From positions 477,001 through 541,000 of the forward strand of contig CP099617.1 of the NCBI GenBank assembly GCA_024072375.1: DNA of 64,000 nt. Reading direction: 5' to 3'. The translations under genes and the position numbers were made by a program. The notes below the pieces were generated by a model. The model was not told where the DNA came from. It ran no database searches and saw only the letters and a list, made by a program, of their open reading frames with translations. The DNA comes from Sphingomonadaceae bacterium OTU29LAMAA1 (GTDB taxonomy: Bacteria; Pseudomonadota; Alphaproteobacteria; Sphingomonadales; Sphingomonadaceae). Below, piece by piece: positions 8,875 to 17,897 of this stretch. Numbering within the stretch: position 1 is the stretch's first letter; each line of letters opens with the position of its first letter.

Positions 8875-9741
8875 ATGGAATGGAGTGACGTCAGGATCTT
8901 TCTCGCCATCGCCCGGACGGGCACGCTCGGTGGCGCGGCGCGTGCGCTCGGGAGCAGCCATCCCACTGTCGGACGCAGGCTCCGTGCGTTCGAGCAGGCG
9001 ATCGGTCACACGCTTTTCCAGCGGACCGCGGATGGCTTTGTACTGACGGAGGAAGGTGACGGGATCGTCGCGCTGGCCGAGCAGATGGAGGAGGGCGCAC
9101 TTACCATGCAGCGCCGCCTTGATGGTCGAGAGCAGACTCTCAAAGGCAGCTTGCGGATCGCCTCGGCCGACTGGTTCGGCGCCTATTTCCTGCCGCCGAT
9201 CATCGCCGACTATACCAAGACCTATCCGGAGGTCGACGTCGAGGTTCTGACCGGGACCCGGCTGTTCAATCTCGCTCAGCGCGAGGCCGACGTGGCCTTC
9301 AGGATCGTGCCGTTCGACACCGCTGATCTCGTGCAGCGCCGGTTGTTTCGGCTCGATTACGGCGTCTACGTCGCCGATGGAGCGCCGGAGCCGCGGTTTG
9401 GCGATGGAGCGGGATTTCGGCTGATCACGCACGATACCTCGACGGGCCAGTTCCCCGATATAGCCTGGCTGATCGAAAGCTTTCCAAATGCACGGCTCAT
9501 CCTACGATCCAACAACCGCAACGTGCAGGGTAGGATGTGCCGCGAGGGTGTCGGCATCGCGGTGCTTCCTCAGGTTGTGGGCAGCCGGATTCCCGGCATC
9601 CGCAAGCTCGATCTCCCGGATGAACCGCCGTCGCGCGAGATCTGGATGGGATATCACCGCGACCTGCGGCGCCTCCAGCGCCTGCGGGCGTTCATTTCCA
9701 CCGTGTCAGATCATCTCGCGCAAGGTGTCGTAGCGCCGTGA
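8875..9741 (+). CDS. LysR-family transcriptional regulator
   Basis: The 288-residue regulator starts with a winged helix-turn-helix (WSDVRIFLAIARTGTLGGAARALG, then SHPTVGRRLRAFEQ) and has a LysR substrate-binding domain. The start at ATG 8875 (MEWSDV) matches the family; a longer reading adds 12 residues. It is transcribed away from the dehydrogenase operon across an intergenic region of about 130 bases. LysR proteins usually control the divergent neighbour, so this gene probably regulates the operon from 8743 leftwards. Confidence 0.9.
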   Translation: MEWSDVRIFLAIARTGTLGGAARALGSSHPTVGRRLRAFEQAIGHTLFQRTADGFVLTEEGDGIVALAEQMEEGALTMQRRLDGREQTLKGSLRIASADWFGAYFLPPIIADYTKTYPEVDVEVLTGTRLFNLAQREADVAFRIVPFDTADLVQRRLFRLDYGVYVADGAPEPRFGDGAGFRLITHDTSTGQFPDIAWLIESFPNARLILRSNNRNVQGRMCREGVGIAVLPQVVGSRIPGIRKLDLPDEPPSREIWMGYHRDLRRLQRLRAFISTVSDHLAQGVVAP

Positions 9742-9875
9742 GTTCGTCCGACGGCTACGACTGACCGCAAACGGGATCGGGCGAGTGATTATCTGCGCAT
9801 GCTTCGAGCCGGCGAGCATCGCTGTAGCCGTAATTTGTGCTCTCCGAGCGGCCAATCGTCAGAACCGGCATGACG

Positions 9876-9918
9876 GGCTATCGCAGGAAGGCGGCAGGCG
9901 CCTTCCTGCGATAGCCCA
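9876..9918. repeat. Perfect 18-bp inverted repeat with 7-base loop
   Basis: The arms GGGCTATCGCAGGAAGGC (9876-9893) and its exact reverse complement (9901-9918) are separated by GGCAGGC. There is no downstream T-run on either strand, so it is not a classical terminator. It lies between the end of the LysR gene and an SDR remnant, and could be a strong transcript-stabilising hairpin or a REP-like element. Confidence 0.6.
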
Positions 9919-10007
9919 GGGATCGGAGGGCTGATCCGGCCGCCTCTGCCCGCCCGGGGATGTCGAGGATCGGCGCGCAGGAAAGGAGCTTCCAAGCCGA
10001 TCCGCCT

Positions 10008-10139
10008 TCAGGCCCCCATCGCACCGTCGATCGTGTGCATGGCCCCGCTGACGAACGCCGTTTCAGGACTGGCGAGCCAAGCCACCATCGCGGCAACCTC
10101 CTCGGGGCGACCATGACGCTTCACCGCCATGAAGGCCTC
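10008..10139 (-). pseudogene. 3' remnant of a short-chain dehydrogenase gene
   Basis: Reading leftwards, the frame gives ...VKRHGRPEEVAAMVAWLASP and ends with FVSGAMHTIDGAMGA followed by TGA at 10010-10008. This is the standard C-terminal end of classical SDRs (RPEEVA...FVTGA...DGG). A TAA stop lies just upstream at about 10137 and no N-terminal SDR sequence precedes it, so only the last 40 or so codons survive. The annotation rests on reading these codons directly. Confidence 0.7.
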
Positions 10140-10178
10140 TGTGCATTATTCGGACACAGATTAACGGTAGCGCGTCAC

Positions 10179-10215
10179 CAGCCAATCCCGGAGTTGTCGT
10201 CTCCGCGATTGGCTG
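10179..10215. terminator. Hairpin downstream of the TetR gene
   Basis: CAGCCAATC (10179-10187) pairs with GATTGGCTG (10207-10215), with an inner GGAG/CTCC pairing in the loop. The hairpin lies about 35 bases beyond the stop of the leftward TetR gene. No clear T-run follows on the minus strand, so intrinsic termination is only possible, not certain. Confidence 0.35.
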
Positions 10216-10250
10216 ATTTGATCTTACTGGGATGCCGTAGTGCAAGCTCG

Positions 10251-10862
10251 TTAAGCTCGCAGAATGTTCGCATCCCAAGCGCTCAGAGCCTGTGTGACAC
10301 CGGCATCGAGGTCTTTGGTCGAAACGCCATCTCGGGCCTGAATGGACAAACCGACCAAAAGCCCTTCGAACAAGGTGGCCAATCCGGCCGAGTTTGTCTC
10401 ACGACGCAGCGTACCATCCGCAATCGCAGTATCGACACAGGCTAGGATCGCCTTGCGGTTCGCCTCTCGCTCGGCGCTCGTCAGTGCCTGAACCGACGCT
10501 CCACCTTCGGAGCAGATGATACTCGAAAGCGCGACCATGCAGCCGGTCGGATGCGTAGGATCGGTCTGCATCTCCGCCGAGCGGCGCAACGCTTGCTCGA
10601 TCCGCTGACGTGGGGTCAGGCTTTGATCGCGTAATGCCAACATGACCGTGCCATGTGTGGCGAGATAATTGTCTAGTGCAGTGCGATACAAAGCCTCCTT
10701 GGAGCCGAACGCGGCATAGAAGCTCGCCGACGAGATACCGCCCATCGACCGGCGAAGCTGCTCCAGCGACACGCCTTCGAAGCCATGCTCCCAAAACAGG
10801 TGCATTGCCTGGGTAACCGCTTCGTCACGATCAAAGCCGCGCGGGCGTCCGGTACGGGCCAT
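10251..10862 (-). CDS. TetR-family transcriptional repressor
   Basis: The 203-residue protein begins MARTGRPRGFDRDEAVTQAM with the TetR helix-turn-helix following (GVSLEQLRRSMGGISSASFYAAFGSKEALY). The C-terminal part resembles AcrR-type ligand domains with a CMVALSSI segment. The start is ATG 10862, supported by AAGGAG upstream; the longer frame adds 17 residues. It is divergent from the MFS gene at 10968, and two palindromes lie between them, so it probably represses that transporter and itself in response to a small molecule. Confidence 0.9.
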   Translation of the reverse strand: MARTGRPRGFDRDEAVTQAMHLFWEHGFEGVSLEQLRRSMGGISSASFYAAFGSKEALYRTALDNYLATHGTVMLALRDQSLTPRQRIEQALRRSAEMQTDPTHPTGCMVALSSIICSEGGASVQALTSAEREANRKAILACVDTAIADGTLRRETNSAGLATLFEGLLVGLSIQARDGVSTKDLDAGVTQALSAWDANILRA

Positions 10863-10876
10863 ATCAAGCTCCTTTG

Positions 10877-10891
10877 CTAATTCTGAATTAG
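10877..10891. promoter_or_regulatory. 15-bp palindrome next to the TetR start
   Basis: CTAATTCTGAATTAG is a perfect palindrome of 7-base arms about one central base, 14 bases upstream of the TetR start codon. Its position fits an autoregulatory operator overlapping the TetR promoter. Confidence 0.55.
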
Positions 10892-10923
10892 TTGATCCAC
10901 AAGTCATTGACAACCAGTTCGGG

Positions 10924-10965
10924 CGCGCCCTACTTATGGACTGTTCAATCCATAAGTAGGGCGCG
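10924..10965. promoter_or_regulatory. Perfect 17-bp inverted repeat just upstream of the MFS gene
   Basis: Arms CGCGCCCTACTTATGGA (10924-10940) and its exact complement (10949-10965) flank an 8-base spacer, and the right arm ends two bases before the MFS start codon. It could be a repressor operator, or an mRNA hairpin that masks the ribosome binding site. The right arm is also the only place where a ribosome binding site (AAGTAGGG) could lie. Confidence 0.55.
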
Positions 10966-10967
10966 TA

Positions 10968-12170
10968 ATGACAGATCCAATACCCGCGCGCGAGGAAGGC
11001 GAGCGCGACCAGCTGCCGATCTCTGCGCTTTTGGCACTCGCCATGACTGGCTTCACCGCCATCCTGACGGAAACCCTACCGGCTGGCTTGTTGCCGCGTA
11101 TCTCGGAGGGGCTCGGCGTTTCCGAAGCTCTGGCTGGGCAGACCGTCACCGCCTATGCGGCGGGATCGCTCATCGCCGCGATACCGTTGACCGCCTGGAC
11201 GCAAGGCTGGCGGCGCAAGCCGACACTGTTGGCGGCGATCATCGGCTTCCTCATCTTCAACACCATCACCGCCATGTCCGGCAATTACTGGCTGACGCTG
11301 GTCGTGCGTTTCCTTGCCGGCGTAGCGGCCGGCCTCGCCTGGGGCATCCTGGCCGGCTATGCGCGCCGGATGGTGGTGGGCCGGCTCAAGGGCAAGGCGC
11401 TGGCGATCGCCATGGTCGGGACGCCGATCGCACTGTCGCTCGGCGTACCGGCGGGGGCCTTTCTCGGTGCGACTGTGGGCTGGCGTGCGGCGTTCTTTGC
11501 AACGTCGGGAACGACTGTCCTGCTGATTGGCTGGGTGCTGTGGGCGGTGCCCGACTTCGCAGGCCAGTCGGCGCACCGGCGGCTGTCGATCAGCGCCGTC
11601 TTCGCTACACCCGGCATTCGTCCGATCCTCGCAACAATCTTCGCCTGGATGACCGCACACAATATCCTCTACACCTATGTCGCGCCATTTTCCGTCCTGT
11701 CGGGCCTCCATGGACGGGTTGATCTGCTGCTGCTTACGTTCGGCGGTGCGGCACTTGCCGGTATCTGGGTGACGGGGCTGCTGGTCGATCACATGTTGCG
11801 CCGCCTGGTGCTGGTCAGCTTGATTGCTTTCGCAGGCGTAGCGCTGGCCTTCGCCCTCTTCGCTACGGTTCCCGCGGTGGTGATCGCCGGTATTCTCGTG
11901 TGGGGCCTGTCGTTCGGGGGCGCTGCGACGCAACTTCAGACGGCGTCGGCTGATGCGGCTGGCGATGGCGTCGATTTGGCCAACGCCATGATTACCACGG
12001 TCTGGAACAGCGCGATCGCCGCGGGCGGGATCGTTGGCGGCCTTCTTCTCAATCAATCGGGTGCGGGCGCATTCTCGTGGGCAGTGCTCGTACTCTCGTT
12101 GATCGCCCTCTGCATCGCTTTCGGCGCACGCCGGCACGGCTTCACGCCCGGCCCCCGCGTGCACGCCTGA
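10968..12170 (+). CDS. MFS efflux transporter (AraJ/drug:H+ antiporter type)
   Basis: The 400-residue protein has about 12 hydrophobic segments, starting after a hydrophilic N-terminus with [20 protein letters not shown], the typical opening of the DHA1 sugar-efflux/AraJ group. The loop after the second helix carries the MFS signature region ([14 protein letters not shown]). It probably exports a toxic compound under control of the divergent TetR gene. It is followed after 25 bases by an exported hydrolase gene on the same strand, probably co-transcribed. Confidence 0.9.
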   Translation: MTDPIPAREEGERDQLPISALLALAMTGFTAILTETLPAGLLPRISEGLGVSEALAGQTVTAYAAGSLIAAIPLTAWTQGWRRKPTLLAAIIGFLIFNTITAMSGNYWLTLVVRFLAGVAAGLAWGILAGYARRMVVGRLKGKALAIAMVGTPIALSLGVPAGAFLGATVGWRAAFFATSGTTVLLIGWVLWAVPDFAGQSAHRRLSISAVFATPGIRPILATIFAWMTAHNILYTYVAPFSVLSGLHGRVDLLLLTFGGAALAGIWVTGLLVDHMLRRLVLVSLIAFAGVALAFALFATVPAVVIAGILVWGLSFGGAATQLQTASADAAGDGVDLANAMITTVWNSAIAAGGIVGGLLLNQSGAGAFSWAVLVLSLIALCIAFGARRHGFTPGPRVHA

Positions 12171-12195
12171 CCTACTCTCAACAAAGGACTATGTA

Positions 12196-13179
12196 ATGTT
12201 TTCTACCTTCTTGAAGCGCGCTGTTTTGGGTCTCGCACTGACGGCAGCATTCGCCGGCACGATCCCCGCGGCGCCCGCAGCGCCCGCGGCCGCAACGACT
12301 GAAGAGTTTCCGTCACCGATTGGATTCACACCCGGCTTCGCGCAAGTGGATGGTGTGAAGATGCACTATCTGAAAGGCGGCGCTGGTCCGCTCGTGCTGC
12401 TTGTTCACGGGTTCGGCCAGAGCTGGTACGAATGGCATCAACTGATGCCGCTTTTAGCAAAAACCCACACGGTCGTGGCGGTGGACCTGCCAGCGCTGGG
12501 TATGTCGGGGGTGCCAAAATCGTACGCGGGTCAAGACATTGCGCCGCTACTGTACCGGCTTGCCAAGAGCTTTAGCCCGAACGCGCCGTTCAATCTCATC
12601 GCGCACGACATCGGCATCTGGAACACCTATCCAATGGCTGTCGAGCATCAGGCCGACATTCGCCGGCTCGTCTACATGGAAGCGCCGATCCCCGATGAAC
12701 GGCTCTACCAATTCCCCGCCTTCACACCCCAGGGAGAGTCGCTGGTTTGGCATTTCAGCTTTTTCGCAGCTGGAAACCAGCTTCCCGAAACACTTGTCAC
12801 CGGACACGAGCGCTTCTTCATCGAGCATTTTATCAAAGAGCATGCCACGAACAAGGACGTGTTCACACCTGCGCTGCTCGACATGTATGGTCGGTCTTAT
12901 GCCAAGCCCCAGACGCTGCATGGTAGCTTCGAATATTACCGAGCGCTCAATGAGACTGCTCGCCGTAACAAGCCATTAAGCGCGACCAAGCTGACAATGC
13001 CGGTACTAGCCATCGGTGGCGGTGGCCATGGCGGCATGGGCAAGCTCCAAGGCGAACAGCTAAGTGAGTATGCCACCAATGTGACGAAGAAGGTTCTGCC
13101 GGAGTGTGGACACTGGCTCCCCGAGGAGTGCGCGTCGGCGCTCAACCCAGTCGTCGTGAATTTCCTTACAGCGAAGTAA
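12196..13179 (+). CDS. Exported alpha/beta hydrolase, epoxide-hydrolase-like
   Basis: The 327-residue product has a signal peptide ([20 protein letters not shown]) and an alpha/beta hydrolase domain: oxyanion motif [12 protein letters not shown], nucleophile elbow AHDIGIW with Asp as nucleophile, and C-terminal His in ECGHWLPEE. The elbow has IW where most family members have GG, which is unusual. It is distantly similar to the hydrolase at 6125-6973. It probably acts in the periplasm and shares a transcript with the TetR-controlled MFS gene, so detoxification of an incoming compound is possible. Confidence 0.87.
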   Translation: MFSTFLKRAVLGLALTAAFAGTIPAAPAAPAAATTEEFPSPIGFTPGFAQVDGVKMHYLKGGAGPLVLLVHGFGQSWYEWHQLMPLLAKTHTVVAVDLPALGMSGVPKSYAGQDIAPLLYRLAKSFSPNAPFNLIAHDIGIWNTYPMAVEHQADIRRLVYMEAPIPDERLYQFPAFTPQGESLVWHFSFFAAGNQLPETLVTGHERFFIEHFIKEHATNKDVFTPALLDMYGRSYAKPQTLHGSFEYYRALNETARRNKPLSATKLTMPVLAIGGGGHGGMGKLQGEQLSEYATNVTKKVLPECGHWLPEECASALNPVVVNFLTAK

Positions 13180-13479
13180 CCATAGTGATGCCGGCAGCTA
13201 TCCACCCCGCTCCACTCGATAGCTGCCGGTCTTCCCGCCACCAATCATCGACCTTCACCGCAGCGACCTTGCGGCTCTAAAAGGTCGCTTTGGTGCCGTA
13301 GGCCCCACTCGCCGAGCAGGCGAAACGGCTCCCGCAGCGTTCAGCCTGACGCGTGATCAAGTAGACAAGAGTTATAGGCGCAGTGGACGCACGGTCGGGT
13401 TCCCGACCGCAAATTTCGACAAGCGCGAACGGGGAGTTCAGTATCGCCGGATGGGTGGTGGAACCTGTCGGGGGCTCGC
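13180..13479. other. Gene-free stretch with three hairpins
   Basis: No coding sequence is recognisable. Three inverted repeats are present: CCGGCAGCTATC/GATAGCTGCCGG at 13191-13229 (12 pairs), AGCGACCTT/AAGGTCGCT at 13262-13289 (9 pairs), and CGGTCGGG/CCCGACCG at 13392-13409. The first two can serve as terminators for the rightward MFS-hydrolase operon, although T-runs are short. Confidence 0.5.
13191..13229 (+). terminator. Probable terminator hairpin after the exported hydrolase gene
   Basis: A perfect 12-bp stem, CCGGCAGCTATC with its complement, and a 15-base loop start 12 bases after the stop codon. A short pyrimidine stretch (TCTTCCC) follows. The placement suits termination, but the tail is weak. 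Confidence 0.45.
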
Positions 13480-14397
13480 TCAGACGTCGACTTGATCTAC
13501 TTTAATCACGGAAGGTGTGACCGCAGTCCAAGTGAGCCCGGTCAGCGCAGCCAGCAACGCCGTCTCCACGAAGAACTGCCCCTCGGCCGCAAGAGCCATC
13601 GGCAAGCTGTCCTTGATCCAGAAACTGAAGAGGAAGGTCGCGACGACACGACCTCTGATCAGAAGTAGGAGCCCGGTGAAGAGTGCGATGCGTCTGGCCT
13701 TCGAGCCGTTCAGCGCTGGCCACACCAGATAGATCAGCGCGAACGAGGCGATCGTCGGCTCCAAAAACATGCCGTAGATGAACTTGTATTCGTAAAAGCC
13801 GTAAGGTGGCTTGTGCGCCTCGGGTGCCTCGCCCAGATGCAGCGCGAGGGTGACTGTGTCTGCCAGGCTCCTGAGCAGCGGCTGCAAAGCGAAATAGCCG
13901 ATCGCGCTGGCTGTCGCGACGGCGACCAAGGCGACGACGGGCCGGTCGGCGCTTATTTTCCGGCCGATGACGACGGCGGCCGCGCCGCTGTAGAAGGACA
14001 GCAGCGTGCCAGGCAGGCGGGACATCAGGAGGCCGACCCAACGCAGGTCAATCCACCCGTCTGTCACGACGTTGTCGACGACGATGGCGCGTATCGTCTC
14101 CTGTAGAAGAACGATCAGCAATCCGAACGTCGCGGCGGCCAGCAGAATGCTTTTCTGGGACAGGTACCAGCCCGCGAGGCGACAGGCGCACAGCATAGCC
14201 GCGAGGCGTACGAACTGTCCGATGTACCTCGCCCATTCCGGCACGTCGTTATCGTGAGGGAAGGGGATGCCTAGGTGTGCAATGGCGAGGTCATGTGATA
14301 CTAGCGCGAGAAGGGCTGTGATTACTGCTCCGCACGCGACAAAGATCGATTGCCAGCGCGATAGGGCAAGCTGTCCGGCTGGCCTTGTCTTAGTCAT
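13480..14397 (-). CDS. Integral membrane protein of unknown function
   Basis: The 305-residue protein has about seven or eight predicted membrane segments, for example SIFVACGAVITALLALVSHD, ILLAAATFGLLIVLLQETI and PVVALVAVATASAIGYFAL. A conserved-looking short loop, PPYGFYEYKFIYGMFLEP, lies between helices. I do not recognise a family. It stands alone on the minus strand between the hydrolase gene and a decayed GNAT gene. Confidence 0.7.
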   Translation of the reverse strand: MTKTRPAGQLALSRWQSIFVACGAVITALLALVSHDLAIAHLGIPFPHDNDVPEWARYIGQFVRLAAMLCACRLAGWYLSQKSILLAAATFGLLIVLLQETIRAIVVDNVVTDGWIDLRWVGLLMSRLPGTLLSFYSGAAAVVIGRKISADRPVVALVAVATASAIGYFALQPLLRSLADTVTLALHLGEAPEAHKPPYGFYEYKFIYGMFLEPTIASFALIYLVWPALNGSKARRIALFTGLLLLIRGRVVATFLFSFWIKDSLPMALAAEGQFFVETALLAALTGLTWTAVTPSVIKVDQVDV

Positions 14398-14410
14398 GGG
14401 GATTTCAACC

Positions 14411-14569
14411 TCAGGTGTGCCGCTGCCGCTGCGCTGCCGCTGCCGATCCTGCGAATGCCGGATGACTGGTCACGATCGGGCGACCGCCGCCGTGGCGAGC
14501 TATGAAACCGACCTGCGCGTCGAGGGGCAGGCGTAGGTCCGGACTGAGTGGCACGACACGTTCGCTCAC
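14411..14569 (-). CDS. Possible small ORF, unknown
   Basis: A GTG-started frame of 52 codons begins VSERVVPLSPDLRLPLDAQV and ends in a low-complexity SAAAAQRQRHT. It starts 5 bases beyond the stop of the GNAT remnant. No family is recognised and it may not be translated; it could equally be a fragment of a larger lost gene. Confidence 0.2.
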   Translation of the reverse strand: MSERVVPLSPDLRLPLDAQVGFIARHGGGRPIVTSHPAFAGSAAAAQRQRHT

Positions 14570-14573
14570 GGGC

Positions 14574-14791
14574 TTAACCTTTTGAGCCCTTCACGCGCAG
14601 CTCTCTGCTGTGCTTGACACCCTGTCCCGGCATGTCTGCCGGCGTTAGGTCCTTTTGGAAGAAGACTCGGTTGAAGCCATTGTCCATTCCTCGTCCCATC
14701 TCGACGAAGCCCAGGCGTGGATTCGGATGAGCTCTCGAATGAGGACAGCGTCCGACGCCTCGGCCGGCCTGATCTTCATGCTCTGGGTCAT
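14574..14791 (-). pseudogene. Remnant of a GNAT acetyltransferase gene (internal deletion and frameshift)
   Basis: The leftward frame from ATG 14791 gives MTQSMKIRPAEASDAVLIRE, the usual N-terminus of GNAT N-acetyltransferases. The adjacent frame then gives PNPRLGFVEMGRGMDNGF followed by NRVFFQKDL, the usual GNAT C-terminus, and runs on to TAA at 14576-14574. The acetyl-CoA-binding middle (about 100 residues) is missing and the two halves are in different frames. This was found by reading all frames; a dead gene is the simplest explanation. Confidence 0.65.
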
Positions 14792-14857
14792 CGAATCTCT
14801 CCGCCGGCTTCGAGTTTACGTCACACCTGTCGCCCGTCCCGGCATGGGTGCAGGCCT

Positions 14858-15604
14858 CTAGGCGGCAATGCCGCCGTCGACGAGGATGCCCGAGCCGGTA
14901 ACGTACGCTGCGCCTGGACCCGCGAGGAACGCGACGGCTTCGGCGACCTCCCTCGGCTTGCCGTAGCGCGCGATGGAGAGGCTTGGGAGAATGGCGGGCG
15001 CGAGCGGGCCGTTGGCCGGGTTCATGTCGGTGTCAATCGGGCCGGGGCGCACCAGATTGACGGTGATCTCGCGGGGGCCCAGCTCGCGTGCCAAGCCTCG
15101 GGTGAAGCTCTCCATGGCGGACTTGGTTGCTGCATAGACGGCGATCCCTGCGAAGGGCACGTGCACGCCGGCGTTGCTGCCCACGGTGATGATGCGGCCG
15201 CCGTTCGGAATGTGTTTCAGCGCAACCTGTGTGATGACGAAGACGCCGCGCACGTTGATGTTCAGCTGCAGGTCGATGTCCTCCAGCGGCTGCTCGGCGA
15301 ACGAGCCCGCGCGCAGCACGCCGGCGTTGTTCACCAGGATGTCTAGGCCGCCGAGATCGGTTACCGTCCGTTCGACCGCGTTCCGACTGGCTTCCGGGCT
15401 GGCGGCATCTGCCTGAATGGCTACCGCGTTGCGCCCAAGCGCCTGCATCTTGGCAACGAGGGCCTCGGCCTTGCTCCCTGACTGCTCGTAAGTGACTGCG
15501 ACGTCTGCGCCGTCCTCGGCCAGCTTCAGTGCAATAGCGGCGCCGATGCCACGTGCGGCGCCGGTGACGAGCGCACGTTTGCCGGCGAGAGGAGTGGAAT
15601 ACAT
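14858..15604 (-). CDS. Short-chain dehydrogenase/reductase (3-oxoacyl-reductase type)
   Basis: The 248-residue classical SDR has TGAARGIG, NNAG, the catalytic S-x12-YAATK segment (Tyr and Lys present) and a C-terminal YVTGSGILVDGGIAA. It is the last gene on the leftward strand of the catabolic cluster that begins with the Sua5-like gene at 19326. Its role there could be oxidation of a hydroxyacyl intermediate, which is inference from context. Confidence 0.88.
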   Translation of the reverse strand: MYSTPLAGKRALVTGAARGIGAAIALKLAEDGADVAVTYEQSGSKAEALVAKMQALGRNAVAIQADAASPEASRNAVERTVTDLGGLDILVNNAGVLRAGSFAEQPLEDIDLQLNINVRGVFVITQVALKHIPNGGRIITVGSNAGVHVPFAGIAVYAATKSAMESFTRGLARELGPREITVNLVRPGPIDTDMNPANGPLAPAILPSLSIARYGKPREVAEAVAFLAGPGAAYVTGSGILVDGGIAA

Positions 15605-15719
15605 GTTACTGCTCCTTGCGGGAAATTCGATCGTCTAGATGGATGGCGGGAAGTGGCTGCGCCGTTCCGGCGCAGCTCCATCTTCTGCCGCCCGTTCGGC
15701 GGGTTCCGAGAAGGCTCGC

Positions 15720-16028
15720 TCAGGCTGGAGAGCCGATAACCCTCGACACGCTGGCGTCCGTGAAACAAGGGACGTCAGCCATTACCGTCGCCGTCTCGGG
15801 AGAGGCGAGCGCAGCATGAATCGCGGCCTCATCGCGAAACCTGTAGATGCCTATCGAGACATCCCTTGCGTCGGTTTCGCGCGGGAAGAACGCTGAGGCG
15901 CTTTCCAAGCCATATCGCCGCCAACATTCCAGGGCGAGTGGCAGGTGAACGTCGACGTAATGATCGCGGTAGAAGAATGACCCGCCACTGCAGGTCACCA
16001 TCATGATTGCTTGTGCCATGCCAACCAT
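15720..16028 (-). CDS. EthD-domain protein
   Basis: The 102-residue protein resembles the EthD family (dimeric alpha/beta-barrel): MMVTCSGGS is followed by FYRDHYVDVHLPLALECW with the characteristic H-x3-H-P-like centre, and a C-terminal VMADVPCFTD. Translation may start at ATG 16019 instead. EthD proteins accompany degradation of ethers or polyketide-like compounds, but their biochemical role is poorly defined. It sits between acyl-CoA dehydrogenase and SDR genes. Confidence 0.75.
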   Translation of the reverse strand: MVGMAQAIMMVTCSGGSFFYRDHYVDVHLPLALECWRRYGLESASAFFPRETDARDVSIGIYRFRDEAAIHAALASPETATVMADVPCFTDASVSRVIGSPA

Positions 16029-16250
16029 GTGGGCTGAACAGCATCGATCATAAACTTACGAAAGTGCACGGTGGCTGTTCGCTTTCGTGCCGCGCTCCTG
16101 CGCGGAATAGCGCTGTAGTACGGGCCAGTTGGTGCTTAAGCTGGATCATACCCGACGTGGCGCCATCGTTGCGTCCGTTGTCGGAAGCGCGACGCCAGCC
16201 AAGCTCACGGACGCCACCCGGAACTGGTAAGCGTCACTCAAAGTACGCGC

Positions 16251-17897
16251 TCAGAGCTGGGCCGCGCTGATCTCGTATAGCTGCGCTGCCGGAGCGCTCG
16301 CGGCAGCTTCGAGACCCAGCGCTTCGGGTACGAGCTGATCGAGATAGAAGTCGACGAGCGCCTTCTTGGTCGCGCTTGCCGAGTGGGACGCCGCCTCACG
16401 CGACAGGAGCCAGCCGCTGGTGGCGACCGAGAGCATCGTGAGAAAGGGATAGCTCGCCGCTAGTCGGTCGTCGGGGTTCGCGTCTTGCAGTCTATGGCCA
16501 ACGGCCTCGCAGAGGGCGATCAGCTTGCCCAAGGCCGGGTGGTGCGCGCCGTTTCGCATGTCTACAATCAGCTTCTCGAACGCCGCTCCGTTCGAGAGGG
16601 CGAGCTTGCGCCCGACGAGATCTGCCGCCTGGATGCCGTTGGTCCCTTCATAGATCGGGGTGATCCGTGCGTCGCGAAAGAAGCGTGCCGCGCCCGTCTC
16701 CTCGATGAATCCCATTCCGCCATGCACCTGCACCCCGAGACTCGCGACCTCGTTGCCCAGATCGGTCGCGTGTGCCTTGGCAAGCGGAATCATGATCTCG
16801 AGCCGATCGTGCGCGTCCGCGTCGTGCTTGGCGCGCTCCACCTGCGCGCAGGCGTAGTAGACGAGCGCGCGGGCGGCATCCGTCTGTGCCCGCATCCGCA
16901 TCAGCATGCGGCGCACGTCGGGGTGTTCGATGATCGCGCTCGGGGCGCCGGTGCGCACTCCCTGCATGCGCTCACGGGCATACGCCGCCGCCTTCTGCGT
17001 CGCCGCCTCCGCGACCTGCACGCCCTGCAGGCCGACGTTGAGGCGCGCGTTGTTCATCATCGTGAACATCGCGCGCATTCCACCGCCCTCCGGACCGATC
17101 AGCTCGCCGGTGCAATCGTCGTGGTCGCCGAACGACAGCACGCAGGTAGGCGAGGCGTGAAGCCCCAACTTGTGTTCGATGGACACCGTGCGCACGTCAT
17201 TGCGGGTCCCGTTCGGGCGCACCTTCGGAACGAGGAAGAGCGAGATGCCCTTAGTGCCTTCGGGCGCATTCGGCGTGCGCGCGAGGACGAGGTGAATGAT
17301 GTTCTCCGTCAGGTCGTGGTCGCCGAAACTGATGAAGATCTTGGTTCCCTTCACCCGCCACATGCCGTCATCCGCCAGCGTGGCCGTGCAGCGTAGCGCG
17401 CCGACGTCGCTGCCGGCCTGCGGTTCAGTGAGGTTCATGGTTCCAGTCCACTCGCCGGTCACGAGCTTCGGCAGGTAGGCCGCCTTCTGCGTCGGACTGC
17501 CGTGGTGCTGTAACGCTTCCACCGCGCCGATGGTCAGGATGGGCGCCAGCGCAAATCCCATATTGGCGCTTCCCAGCGTTTCCAGCACCGCTGCCTGCAC
17601 CACGAACGGTAGTCCTTGTCCGCCTGCCCCCGCCGGTGCGCCGATGGTCCCCCAGCCGCCATCCACAAATGCCTTATACGCCGCTCGGTAGCCCTCAGGC
17701 ATGACCACATCTGCGCCAATCAGCTGTGGACCGATGGTATCCCCGGCGTGCGAAAGCGGTGCCCACTCGCGGCTGGCCAACTGTGCGGCACCCTCCAGCA
17801 CCGCGTCGAGCGTGTCTGCATCAACCCCAAGTTCGGCAATGCGGGCGACGTGGTCCAAAACGAAGCGTTGCTCGGCAATTGGAGCAGTATAGCTCAT
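16251..17897 (-). CDS. Acyl-CoA dehydrogenase (long form with C-terminal domain)
   Basis: The 548-residue flavoprotein has the acyl-CoA dehydrogenase N-terminal, middle (MNLTEPQAGSDVGALR) and C-terminal (QVHGGMGFIEETGAARFFRD, then IYEGTNGIQ with candidate catalytic Glu) domains, and an extra C-terminal extension of about 100 residues. That is the length and layout of DmdC-type 3-methylmercaptopropionyl-CoA dehydrogenases and relatives. It would introduce a double bond into an acyl-CoA. Its start overlaps the isochorismatase-like gene by 4 bases. Confidence 0.9.
   Translation of the reverse strand: MSYTAPIAEQRFVLDHVARIAELGVDADTLDAVLEGAAQLASREWAPLSHAGDTIGPQLIGADVVMPEGYRAAYKAFVDGGWGTIGAPAGAGGQGLPFVVQAAVLETLGSANMGFALAPILTIGAVEALQHHGSPTQKAAYLPKLVTGEWTGTMNLTEPQAGSDVGALRCTATLADDGMWRVKGTKIFISFGDHDLTENIIHLVLARTPNAPEGTKGISLFLVPKVRPNGTRNDVRTVSIEHKLGLHASPTCVLSFGDHDDCTGELIGPEGGGMRAMFTMMNNARLNVGLQGVQVAEAATQKAAAYARERMQGVRTGAPSAIIEHPDVRRMLMRMRAQTDAARALVYYACAQVERAKHDADAHDRLEIMIPLAKAHATDLGNEVASLGVQVHGGMGFIEETGAARFFRDARITPIYEGTNGIQAADLVGRKLALSNGAAFEKLIVDMRNGAHHPALGKLIALCEAVGHRLQDANPDDRLAASYPFLTMLSVATSGWLLSREAASHSASATKKALVDFYLDQLVPEALGLEAAASAPAAQLYEISAAQL

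Noticed and set aside
7848..8966. N-terminal extension of the SDR frame through the dehydrogenase gene
   Set aside because: The extension is Arg/Gly-rich shadow sequence of the dehydrogenase; SDR similarity begins at the ATG at 7847.
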